Positions 20,644 through 27,081 of a stretch of 43,134 nt of DNA are shown here, piece by piece. Where the stretch lies: positions 1-43,134 of the IMG/VR virus record IMGVR_UViG_3300012207_000103. One strand, written 5' to 3'. This DNA comes from a virus. Positions within the stretch are counted from its first letter, which is position 1, and the number at the start of each line of letters is the position of its first letter. The notes beneath the pieces were generated by a model, which had not been told where the DNA came from, searched no databases, and saw only the letters and a list, made by a program, of their open reading frames with translations. A program made the position numbers and the translations under genes.

Positions 20644-20715
20644 GGGGCCGTAGCTCAGTGGCAGAGCGAATGGTTTGCAACCAAGCGGTCGTCGGTTCGA
20701 GTCCGACCGGCTCCA
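20644..20715 (+). tRNA. tRNA-Ala (UGC)-like
   Basis: All arms are visible: acceptor GGGGCCG/CGGCTCC (7 bp), D stem GCTC/GAGC, T stem GTCGG/CCGAC with loop TTCGAGT, and A73. Anticodon TGC sits in loop TTTGCAA. The acceptor has the G3-U70 pair, the alanine identity element. No CCA is encoded. The anticodon stem AATGG/CCAAG has only three good pairs (A27-G43 and A28-A42 mismatch). A competing TGGTT/AACCA fold is possible. It could be functional, or altered or decayed. Confidence 0.8.
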
Positions 20716-20716
20716 C

Positions 20717-20884
20717 GTGAAGCTGAAGAAGAAGTACCGCCGGATGCTGGACCGGTTCTCCTGGTTCGGGCTGGGGGCCGTGTCGACTACTGTGCCTTTT
20801 GTCTTTCACGGTTGGGTGCAGGGGATTGTCCTCGTGGCCACTATCTCTATTGGTGTGGCGGTACTCGAACGGTTGTTCCCGTGA
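20717..20884 (+). CDS. Small membrane protein, 55 aa
   Basis: GTG 20717 begins two bases after the tRNA. The product has a basic N-terminus (MKLKKKYRRMLDRFSW) and two hydrophobic segments (FGLGAVSTTVPFVFHGW; GIVLVATISIGVAVL). An ATG at 20744 would shorten it. It overlaps the next gene (GTGA). Function is unknown. Confidence 0.55.
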   Translation: MKLKKKYRRMLDRFSWFGLGAVSTTVPFVFHGWVQGIVLVATISIGVAVLERLFP

Positions 20885-21123
20885 AGCTCTCCACCGCCGA
20901 ACGTCTCCCCGGCATCGGAGGCAACCTCAAGCGCTGGCCGTATATTCACCTCTGCCCACTGGACCTGTGGTGCTGGTACTGTTTCTTCGCCTTCGGGTCC
21001 CCGCTGCGGCTGCACTACAAGGATCGCTACACCGAGATCATTGGGCTGGCGTGGCTGGCCGACCGGATCTCGGATCACCGCTGGGATCATGAGCACGCGG
21101 TGAGAGGGGGTCCCCTGCCGTGA
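20881..21123 (+). CDS. Hypothetical protein, 80 aa, Cys/Trp-rich
   Basis: GTG 20881 overlaps the previous stop (GTGA). The middle (IHLCPLDLWCWYCFFAF) is unusually rich in Trp, Cys and Phe and may be a membrane or metal-binding element; HRWDHEHAVRGG near the end carries a His cluster. The stop overlaps the next GTG. No family is recognised. Confidence 0.55.
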   Translation: MKLSTAERLPGIGGNLKRWPYIHLCPLDLWCWYCFFAFGSPLRLHYKDRYTEIIGLAWLADRISDHRWDHEHAVRGGPLP

Positions 21124-21290
21124 AGGCGATTCGAAAGGACTGGCTGCTGCTCGTTGTCTTGGCAGCCATGGGTGTCCTCGGTACCGTGCGGATCCTTACG
21201 GCTGAGCATCCGGGGATCGAAGCGGTAGCGCAGTTGGCGTGGCTCAGCTTCGACGTGGTGGTGTACTGGGCGGTGAACCGGTGGATGTGA
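21120..21290 (+). CDS. Small membrane protein, 56 aa
   Basis: GTG 21120 overlaps the preceding stop (GTGA). Two hydrophobic helices, WLLLVVLAAMGVLGTV and AVAQLAWLSFDVVVYWAV, are separated by a short polar loop. It is the third small membrane-type protein in a row after the tRNA. Function is unknown; a membrane-targeted host-takeover role is possible. Confidence 0.55.
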   Translation: MKAIRKDWLLLVVLAAMGVLGTVRILTAEHPGIEAVAQLAWLSFDVVVYWAVNRWM

Positions 21291-21302
21291 AAGGAGACTG
21301 AA

Positions 21303-21452
21303 ATGCCGGCGAAGTCCAAGGCGCAATTCCGCTTCATGAAGGCGGCGGAGCGCGGTGACGTAAAAGACGGTCCCACGAAGAAGCAGGCGAAAGAATTTAC
21401 CAGGGGTCAATCGCCGAAGGGGCTGCCGGAGAAGAAGACGAAGAAGGGGTAG
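21303..21452 (+). CDS. 49-aa Lys-rich protein (DUF3008-like)
   Basis: AAAGGAGACTGAA precedes ATG 21303. The product MPAKSKAQFRFMKAAERGDV followed by a Lys/Gly-rich end (GLPEKKTKKG) carries the KSKAQxRFM signature of small basic DUF3008-type proteins frequent in phages. It is probably nucleic-acid binding or virion associated. It ends one base before the convergent gene. Confidence 0.65.
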   Translation: MPAKSKAQFRFMKAAERGDVKDGPTKKQAKEFTRGQSPKGLPEKKTKKG

Positions 21453-21453
21453 C

Positions 21454-21666
21454 TCAGTCGATGATGCGACCAGCTTGTAGGAAGCGCTCCACGTCGTGAG
21501 CGTAGATCACGCCCTTGTTGATGTCGTTGAGGCTCATGGTCTGGCCGGCCATCCAGGTCGTGAGGCGGCGGAATTGCTGTTCATCGAAGCGTGATGCGAG
21601 CAGCTCCGTGGTGTAGCCGAGCGGGTCATCGGGCTCGCCGAGTTCGAGCAGGTCCGTGATGAGCAT
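21454..21666 (-). CDS. Hypothetical protein, 70 aa
   Basis: GGAAGGAG before ATG 21666 makes this the better start; ATG 21681 overlaps the ribosome-binding site. The product is acidic and helical (LITDLLELGEPDDPLGYTTE; FDEQQFRRLTTWMAGQTMSL). It is convergent with the DUF3008-like gene and divergent from the structured RNA whose promoter overlaps its 5' end. Function is unknown. Confidence 0.6.
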   Translation of the reverse strand: MLITDLLELGEPDDPLGYTTELLASRFDEQQFRRLTTWMAGQTMSLNDINKGVIYAHDVERFLQAGRIID

Positions 21667-21674
21667 CAGATCTC

Positions 21675-21704
21675 CTTCCATTGGCCCCCAGGATGTCCTA
21701 GAAT
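21675..21704 (+). promoter_or_regulatory. Promoter of the structured RNA, CTTCCA-18-TAGAAT
   Basis: TAGAAT 21699-21704 lies 18 bp after CTTCCA 21675-21680 (compare TTGCCA-18-TAGAAT at 20165). The following AGCCCTGCGG is nearly identical to the GGCCCTGCGG after the 20165 promoter. The expected start is near 21711, at the first RNA stem. Confidence 0.55.
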
Positions 21705-21710
21705 AGCCCT

Positions 21711-22036
21711 GCGGGTCGAAACTGGGTCCTTAGCCAGGTTCGGGTGGGTAAAGCCCAGTGAGACCCGTCCAGGGATCTCCCAGCGGGACTGCAGCCGTGG
21801 TTACGGCCCCGGGGATTCGCTAGCCTCTCTGGGGGCGGAGCCGGGGAGATCCCTGGTTCATCGGAGGGGGAGGCTCGTTGATAACAAGATCCCCGAGATC
21901 CCCCGCAGCGAGCCCTTCCCCTCCGGCCGTATCACCCGCCCGGTAGAGCCTCGGGAAGCGCCACCTGCTTGTGTCGGCCCTCGCCCAGGGGCTGAGGTGG
22001 GTCAAGGCCCCAGACTAGACGGGGCTCTACCGGGGG
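21711..22036 (+). ncRNA. About 325-nt structured RNA candidate
   Basis: From the predicted start, GCGGGTC-ACTGGG pairs with CCCAGT-GACCCGT (21711-21768), with an internal GAA/GA loop. A perfect 12-bp helix joins 21769-21780 with 21845-21856. CGGAGGGG/CCCCTCCG and GGCTCG/CGAGCC form a hairpin (21862-21925). A second perfect 12-bp helix joins 21939-21950 with 22023-22034, enclosing CCACCT/AGGTGG. No credible gene lies here, and both flanking genes run the other way, so this is an independent rightward RNA. No known class is recognised. Confidence 0.65.
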
Positions 22037-22245
22037 TTGGGCCGGCGGTGTGGCGCTTTGCCCCGCTGCAGGACTGCGATCAGACCGCTCTGCTTGCGGA
22101 TGGTGGCGAGGCGGTCATCGAGCTTCCAGGCCACGGCTGCGGCGTCCTGGCAGAACTCCGGCCGGGGCAGGATGGGGGTACCTGGGTGCAGCAGCACGTG
22201 GGAAAGGATCTGGCCCCAGCAGGCGCAGCCGGGTTGGTGGTTCAT
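22027..22245 (-). CDS. Hypothetical protein, 72 aa
   Basis: ATG 22245 overlaps the upstream stop (ATGA). The product (MNHQPGCACWGQILSHVLLH; AAAVAWKLDDRLATIRKQSG) has two or three cysteines near the N-terminus and a basic C-terminus. It is the end of a chain of overlapping leftward genes. Function is unknown. Confidence 0.55.
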   Translation of the reverse strand: MNHQPGCACWGQILSHVLLHPGTPILPRPEFCQDAAAVAWKLDDRLATIRKQSGLIAVLQRGKAPHRRPNPR

Positions 22246-22496
22246 CGGTGACGGTTGCCGAATTGATCGAGGAAGGCTGCGACCGCATCGTTGGTACCTT
22301 CGAAGACGAGCCGATCGCAGAGCTTGCCCAGGACCATGATGAATTCGAAAAGTCGTTGCGGGGTGGGCTCGGCCATCATCTCGGCGACGAAGCTGAGGAA
22401 GTCGTCTTCAGTGTCTGCCGAATCGTCCATCTTGCGGAGCAGCATGACGAGGCGAACTATGTCCCTGGCGCAGCGGGCAACGTCTGGGTGCGTCAT
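22242..22496 (-). CDS. Hypothetical protein, 84 aa
   Basis: ATG 22496 overlaps the preceding stop (ATGA) and is preferred to an upstream ATG at 22520. The protein is all-helical and acidic (DIVRLVMLLRKMDDSADTED; FLSFVAEMMAEPTPQRLFEF; LDQFGNRHR). No motif is known. Both ends overlap neighbours, so the chain is translationally coupled. Confidence 0.6.
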   Translation of the reverse strand: MTHPDVARCARDIVRLVMLLRKMDDSADTEDDFLSFVAEMMAEPTPQRLFEFIMVLGKLCDRLVFEGTNDAVAAFLDQFGNRHR

Positions 22497-22870
22497 GGGA
22501 GGCGATCGACCTCGGCCCACAGCTCCAGGTCGACGCCCGTGGCCGCATAGCCGGTATCGAGCGTCTTCTGGCGGTGGGCGATGATCGCCGAGCGCAGGCG
22601 GTCCCGTTCGTCGTTGTGGGTTTCGATGTTGGCGTTGCGGATCATATCCTTCACCTGGCGTAGTTCATCCAGGGCATGCTGTTGGGCGGTGAGGGCAGAC
22701 GAGCGCCATCGCTCGTAGTCCCGGCGGTATTCCCGAAAGCTCTGGGGGTCGGTACGGGCGATGCGCTCTTGCAGCGCTTCGAGGTTCTCCCGTCGCCGGG
22801 TGAGATCCAGGTTGATCCCCTGGACCTTGGCTACCAGGTCTAGGCGCTGAGCTTCCAGCTCGGCGCTCAT
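22493..22870 (-). CDS. Coiled-coil protein, 125 aa
   Basis: Start and stop overlap neighbours (ATGA). Nearly the entire sequence is heptad-patterned and charged: LEAQRLDLVAKVQGINLDLT, RRENLEALQERIARTD, RREYRRDYERW-like and DELRQVKDMIRNAN segments. A long parallel or antiparallel coiled coil is expected. It may be a scaffold or accessory of unknown process. Confidence 0.65.
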   Translation of the reverse strand: MSAELEAQRLDLVAKVQGINLDLTRRRENLEALQERIARTDPQSFREYRRDYERWRSSALTAQQHALDELRQVKDMIRNANIETHNDERDRLRSAIIAHRQKTLDTGYAATGVDLELWAEVDRLP

Positions 22871-23007
22871 GGCCGACGGTTCCAGAAGACGAGGAAGAGA
22901 CAGACTCCTGCCAGGATGAACAGAAGCCCGAGCTGGGCTGCCACGGGGTAGAAGCTGGCCATGGTGAATCCGAGCCCTACGAGGGATCCGTCAAAAACCG
23001 TTTTCAC
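22867..23007 (-). CDS. Small membrane protein, 46 aa
   Basis: GTG 23007 lies inside the end of the upstream gene (17-nt overlap), with AGGAG 8 nt before it. One or two hydrophobic segments (LVGLGFTMASFYPVAA; QLGLLFILAGVCLFLVFW) and a basic end (NRRP). It lies between a coiled-coil gene and a 95-aa acidic gene. Function is unknown. Confidence 0.55.
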   Translation of the reverse strand: MKTVFDGSLVGLGFTMASFYPVAAQLGLLFILAGVCLFLVFWNRRP

Positions 23008-23278
23008 CGAGCAGCTCCTGCATTTGGCGGATCTCTTCGAAAGCGGCATCCAGCTCCTCGTCTACCCGGGCGATGCTGCGCAGACCGTGTGGCAGGAGCA
23101 CCAGCAGACGAGGGCGTTCCCCGAGATCGAAGCCCTGGTAGCGCTCGACGGCAATGCGGGCGGTGTAGCTCTCAAACTCGGAGTCGGTCGCGTCGGTTAT
23201 GCCACCCTCGCCGATGAAGTCTGCTTCGATGTCGATAGGCAGCAGCATGAGCTTGCGGAACAGCTCGGCTTTGGTCAT
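22991..23278 (-). CDS. Hypothetical protein, 95 aa
   Basis: ATG 23278 overlaps the upstream stop (ATGA). The product is acidic, mixed alpha/beta (DATDSEFESYTARIAVERYQ; PRLLVLLPHGLRSIARVDEE) and ends in a helix (AAFEEIRQMQELLGENGF). No family is recognised. Confidence 0.6.
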   Translation of the reverse strand: MTKAELFRKLMLLPIDIEADFIGEGGITDATDSEFESYTARIAVERYQGFDLGERPRLLVLLPHGLRSIARVDEELDAAFEEIRQMQELLGENGF

Positions 23279-23571
23279 GGTCCCCTTTCAGTTGGATCAT
23301 CGGGTGCCCATTCGAAGCGGATGACTGTACGGCTGGCCCTCAGCACCACGTGGTCGGGAGCCTTTTGGATCAGGTCCATCAGGGCCAGAATGTCGCCTGC
23401 CGGCGGTTCGTTGCGGCCGGATTCTGCAGCGTCGCGGCACGTGGCTTCGATGGTGTGGCGCATGAGGATGTTGCGTTTGTGTCGAGCGTAGGTGGCGAGT
23501 TTGTAGCCGAAGCTGAACCAGAAGATGGCTGCCAGAATCTGGCTTGCCAGGTAGAGCTGAATCAGGCTCAC
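23275..23571 (-). CDS. Membrane-anchored protein, 98 aa
   Basis: GTG 23571 overlaps the preceding stop (GTGA). An N-terminal transmembrane helix (LASQILAAIFWFSFGY) is followed by a cytoplasmic or external domain (RHTIEATCRDAAESGRNEPP; HVVLRASRTVIRFEWAPDD). Function is unknown; it is one of two membrane proteins in this leftward operon. Confidence 0.6.
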   Translation of the reverse strand: MSLIQLYLASQILAAIFWFSFGYKLATYARHKRNILMRHTIEATCRDAAESGRNEPPAGDILALMDLIQKAPDHVVLRASRTVIRFEWAPDDPTERGP

Positions 23572-23942
23572 AGGTACTGACCTGGCATCTCATCCGAGCT
23601 GGGCAGCGGCATCGGGCGGAAGCTCACCGAGTACCCCTGGAACATCTCGGCGAGTTGGTTTCTGATGTGAGCCTCGTGACGCTCCCTCATGCAGGGCCAG
23701 CAGTAGCGCACCTCGGTTATTTCCACGACACCTTCCGAGATTTGTCTCTGACGGCCGGCGTGAAATGAGAAGCCGCTCGGTGGGTAGGTGAGCAAGCACC
23801 CGTCACAGAGGTAGGCATCGGCCAGCTCACGGAGATCCTGTCTGAGTTCGTGGAAGCTGGCCACCTTGAGGGAGATCGGCCACTCTCGTATTTCGCGAAC
23901 GATGTTCTTCCACACGATCGCCTCATCACTCACCGACGGCAC
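23568..23942 (-). CDS. Zinc-binding protein, 124 aa
   Basis: Two cysteine pairs, CDGC near residue 47 and CWPC about 35 residues later, form a zinc ribbon with an intervening beta segment (GFSFHAGRQRQISEGVVEIT) followed by a helix with histidines (CMRERHEAHIRNQLAEM). It is coupled to neighbours by overlaps on both sides. The pattern resembles the 19170-19520 protein in having distant CxxC pairs; function is unknown. Confidence 0.62.
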   Translation of the reverse strand: MPSVSDEAIVWKNIVREIREWPISLKVASFHELRQDLRELADAYLCDGCLLTYPPSGFSFHAGRQRQISEGVVEITEVRYCWPCMRERHEAHIRNQLAEMFQGYSVSFRPMPLPSSDEMPGQYL

Positions 23943-24213
23943 GCTCCACGGCTTCGTTCGCAGCGAACAGGAGATCCAGTACGGTGTCGATGACCGCAGC
24001 GACCTTTGGCCATGCTTTCTCCAGCTCAGGGTCGCCTCGGCAGACCTTGAGCCATTCGACCTTGCCGGCGGCGTAGATCTCGGCTTCCACTTCTTCCCGG
24101 GAGAGCGCCGGCATCAGCGCACACCCGAGTCGTACCAACTGCCCCGTGAAGCGCTTCACTTCGGCCTCTTGCTCCTTCGTCAGCTTCAGCTCAGCAAGAT
24201 CGGCAACAGCCAT
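23926..24213 (-). CDS. Hypothetical helical protein, 95 aa
   Basis: ATG 24213 is preceded by GGGGAGGTGG, a strong ribosome-binding site; the longer frame to 24291 is not needed. The product is helical and charged (LTKEQEAEVKRFTGQLVRLG; LSREEVEAEIYAAGKVEWLK; AAVIDTVLDLLFAANEAVER). No motif is recognised. It overlaps the next gene by 17 nt. Confidence 0.62.
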   Translation of the reverse strand: MAVADLAELKLTKEQEAEVKRFTGQLVRLGCALMPALSREEVEAEIYAAGKVEWLKVCRGDPELEKAWPKVAAVIDTVLDLLFAANEAVERAVGE

Positions 24214-24297
24214 GGCTATGACCACCTCCCCATGAACGGTAACCCCCCAAACAAACCCCAAGAGGCTACATAAGATCCCGATACGACGCAATACGTA

Positions 24298-24639
24298 TTA
24301 GTCATGTTGGTCGGGTTCTTTCATGCGGCGTTGGATCTCGCCCTGGAGGTGCCTGGCCTTCGAGGCGAGGTTTGCTGCGACGGTCGGTAGGTCTGACCAG
24401 TCGTGCCATCCCAGGTCGGGAGGGGGTCCTTTCAGGGCGTTGGCCACGTTGACCAGCAAATCCTGAAGGCGGAAGTTGAGAGCGTCGGTTTCCTCGGCCT
24501 GGGCCTGGGCGTCCTGCAGCAGCTCGGCCAGGCGGACGGCCTCAGCCTTGTAGTGCTCGGCCTGTTCGTCGGCGAGCTTGACCTTGAGGCGCTGGGCTTC
24601 GCACTCGGCTATCAGCGCTTCGGTTGTCGGATCAGCCAC
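24298..24639 (-). CDS. Coiled-coil protein, 113 aa
   Basis: GTG 24639 follows GGGAAAGGGGAAAAA. The product is predominantly coiled coil (EALIAECEAQRLKVKLADEQ; AEHYKAEAVRLAELLQDAQA) with a short C-terminal domain containing WHDWSDLPTVAANLAS. It is the first gene of the leftward operon, behind the promoter at 24738-24766. Function is unknown. Confidence 0.62.
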   Translation of the reverse strand: MADPTTEALIAECEAQRLKVKLADEQAEHYKAEAVRLAELLQDAQAQAEETDALNFRLQDLLVNVANALKGPPPDLGWHDWSDLPTVAANLASKARHLQGEIQRRMKEPDQHD

Positions 24640-24737
24640 TTTTTCCCCTTTCCCGATCGCTATGCCCCCCGCCCCGCGCCCAGCGGCAGCAATCAGACGA
24701 TCTAGGCCGATACGGGAGCGTTTTGGCATTCGTCGGG

Positions 24738-24766
24738 ACCATATCAACTTCACGAAGTGGCCGCAA
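24738..24766 (-). promoter_or_regulatory. Promoter of the 21454-24639 leftward operon
   Basis: On the minus strand TTGCGG (complement of 24761-24766), 17 bp, TATGGT (complement of 24738-24743). The gap to the terminase gene is divergent, and no clear plus-strand promoter was found there. Confidence 0.5.
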
Positions 24767-24790
24767 CCTTTTGGGGTCAGGCGTCACAAT

Positions 24791-26881
24791 GTGGCAAGTT
24801 CATGGAAACTCACACGCAGTCCTGCACGAACATGGCACACTACGGCGGTGCCCCGGCGTCCGATAGGTCCCCCGGTCATCGGCCCCAATGGGGGGGTCAT
24901 CGAGCAGGTACGCCCAACACCGCGCCCTAACCCTCCGGGGCGAGGCTCAAAGAAGGTGGACTGGGCCACCAAAGAGGCCATCTACCAGTTGATGAACCAG
25001 TCGGGAAACGCCGCCGCCACGGCTCGCCAGCTTGGTTTGTCGTCCGAAACGGTCAGGACGCACTGGAAGAAATATGGCCTCAAAGACGCCAAGCTTCCCA
25101 TGCGTCTCGTTCAGCCCCTCGGTAGTTACGGCCGGGACATCCCCCCGCCGCTCGATGTCAACCTGCTGAAGCCCGACGCCATCGCCCTGCTGGACGACTT
25201 CCCGGCCTTCCGGGCGAAGTATTTCAACCGGATGACCCCGTGGTTCCAGGGCGAGGCGGCACGTCTGCTGGCGGACAACTCCGATCCCGCCCGGGTGATC
25301 CTGTGGCCCCCCGGCCACGGAAAGACCACGCTGGTTTCGCATGACTGGATCGTGTGGCAGATCGTGCGCATGCGGGCACGCCGGGAGTGGTTCTCCTGTT
25401 TATACGTCTCGAAGACTCAGGAGATGGCCGAGCGCTACGTGAACCGGGTGAAGCGCACCCTGGAAGTGCATGAGGCCCTTCAGCACGACTTCGGCCGGTT
25501 CCGCTCCCCCGAGCCCGAGATCTGGAAGAAGGGCGAGATCCTCGTGGAAGGCTTCACGGAATTCCACGACGAAAAAGAACCCACCCTCATCGCGGCCGGG
25601 GCGCAGACCCACATTTATTCACTCCGGGTAACCAACGTGCTGGTGGACGACCTGGTGGACAAGGAGCTGTCCCGATCCCCCGACGTGTCCGCCAAGGTGC
25701 ATGAGTGGTTGCGTGAGGAGCTGGAGACCCGGGTGAACGCCGGGGGGATGTTCGTTTACGTCGGCACCTTGTGGGCAGGCCATGACGTGCCATCCAAGCT
25801 GATCGCGATGAAGGACCCCGATACCGGGGAGAAGCTCTACAAGCTCATCACCTTCAAGGCGCATGACGTCAAGCGCTGCCGGGTGCCGGCGAACGGTTAT
25901 CCCGACCCCGATCTCCCCATCGATGCAACGGATTGCCACTGCAAGGGGCCGTGTCGCCATCATCCCTCGCAGCCTGAAGGCTGCACGCTGTGGCCCGATC
26001 GTTACTACTGGCGTCCCCGCAACAGCTTCGACCACATCCGCAGTCTCAAACTGCTGACCGAAAAGAACGGCAAAGGTCGGTTCGATTTCCAGTACAACCA
26101 GATCTCTTCGCCGGCCAGTAACCAGATCGTGCGGCCGGAGTGGATACCCCCATGTCTAGATCATGGCCGGGCCATGTGGCAATTCCCTGACGCCAATATC
26201 GCCATCTTCTGCTCCATTGACCCGACGGGTACCGCGGGCTACGCCGGCATCCAGGTCTGGGGCTATAGCCAGCTCCGGGACATGCACTACCTGATCGCCC
26301 AGTACCGAGACCACACGGTGATGCCGCAGTACAGCCACATCGTGAAGTCCTGGACGGAGCGTATCCGGGCGACGGGCTACGAGCCGACCTGGATTCTGGA
26401 AGAGAACATGGCGGACTTCCTCATCCGCTCCTACGACTTCCAGCAGCTCCGGTGGGCTCTAGGCGGTCTCAAATTGATCCAGCACCGCACCACGGGTAAG
26501 AACAAATGGGATGCCAACATGGGGGTGGAGACCCTCGGGCCGCTGTACGAAAATGCTCGGGTCTCGCTTCCTTACGGCGACCGGTCGGCCATCGAACAGA
26601 CCGACCTGCTCACCACCGAGCTGATCGCCTGGCCGACCGGCGAGACCGACGACCTGGTGATGGCGCACTGGATCTATTTGGCCCACGTCAAGCAGCTCGT
26701 GCGGGGTCCTCAGGCGGGCTTTCTGGACAACGCCAACATCCCCCCGTACCTGCTGGCCCGTCGGAAAATGATCGACCTTAACCCGAGCACTGCTGGACCG
26801 CTCGGCGATGTGCGGGTGCTGCGCAACGGGCTCGGCCGCAAGCTGGAACGTGGCGATGTCGTCACGGCTACGGCCCCATGA
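24791..26881 (+). CDS. terL: Terminase large subunit with N-terminal HTH
   Basis: The start is uncertain: the frame is open from 24578 but only GTG 24791 (used, 696 aa), GTG 24848 and similar codons are plausible, without a strong ribosome-binding site. Residues ~58-100 hold a helix-turn-helix (WATKEAIYQLMNQSGNAAAT, ARQLGLSSETVRTHWKKYG) like that of small terminases. The ATPase has Walker A PPGHGKTT (~172) and Walker B VLVDDLVD (~283). The RNase H-like nuclease has FCSIDPTG (~475), ILEENMAD (~535) and TDDLVMAHW (~620). It cuts and translocates DNA into the head through the portal encoded downstream. Confidence 0.9.
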   Translation: MASSWKLTRSPARTWHTTAVPRRPIGPPVIGPNGGVIEQVRPTPRPNPPGRGSKKVDWATKEAIYQLMNQSGNAAATARQLGLSSETVRTHWKKYGLKDAKLPMRLVQPLGSYGRDIPPPLDVNLLKPDAIALLDDFPAFRAKYFNRMTPWFQGEAARLLADNSDPARVILWPPGHGKTTLVSHDWIVWQIVRMRARREWFSCLYVSKTQEMAERYVNRVKRTLEVHEALQHDFGRFRSPEPEIWKKGEILVEGFTEFHDEKEPTLIAAGAQTHIYSLRVTNVLVDDLVDKELSRSPDVSAKVHEWLREELETRVNAGGMFVYVGTLWAGHDVPSKLIAMKDPDTGEKLYKLITFKAHDVKRCRVPANGYPDPDLPIDATDCHCKGPCRHHPSQPEGCTLWPDRYYWRPRNSFDHIRSLKLLTEKNGKGRFDFQYNQISSPASNQIVRPEWIPPCLDHGRAMWQFPDANIAIFCSIDPTGTAGYAGIQVWGYSQLRDMHYLIAQYRDHTVMPQYSHIVKSWTERIRATGYEPTWILEENMADFLIRSYDFQQLRWALGGLKLIQHRTTGKNKWDANMGVETLGPLYENARVSLPYGDRSAIEQTDLLTTELIAWPTGETDDLVMAHWIYLAHVKQLVRGPQAGFLDNANIPPYLLARRKMIDLNPSTAGPLGDVRVLRNGLGRKLERGDVVTATAP

Positions 26882-27081
26882 GTTTGATCTGCGATGTCTG
26901 CGGCCACGGCAGGGAGGCTTCCGTGCATGTCTCCAGCGTGATGTGGCGCTACATCAAAGGGCCTTCGGACATGGCCAGGGGACCTTTCGACCACTGCGAT
27001 TCGTGCATGGATCTGATCTGCGCCAGGAAATGGGACGAACTTTCGCAGCGTCAGATTCCTCGGTGGGACGCCAAGGCATGA
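26878..27081 (+). CDS. Zinc-ribbon protein, 67 aa
   Basis: ATGA overlaps with both TerL and the portal gene. CDVCGHG near residue 5 and CDSC about 35 residues later make a small zinc ribbon; the sequence between (VSSVMWRYIKGPSDMARGPF) is beta-like. A position squeezed between terminase and portal suggests a packaging accessory, but no family is named. Confidence 0.65.
   Translation: MSLICDVCGHGREASVHVSSVMWRYIKGPSDMARGPFDHCDSCMDLICARKWDELSQRQIPRWDAKA

Noticed and set aside
20644-20715. tRNA-Cys (GCA) reading of the tRNA
   Set aside because: That register leaves no anticodon stem; G3-U70 and A73 point to alanine.
21711-21768. Hammerhead-like GUC-GAA-A stem at the start of the 21711 RNA
   Set aside because: A stem III-like helix and G-A loop are present, but stem I and a CUGANGA segment are missing, so it is only an internal loop.
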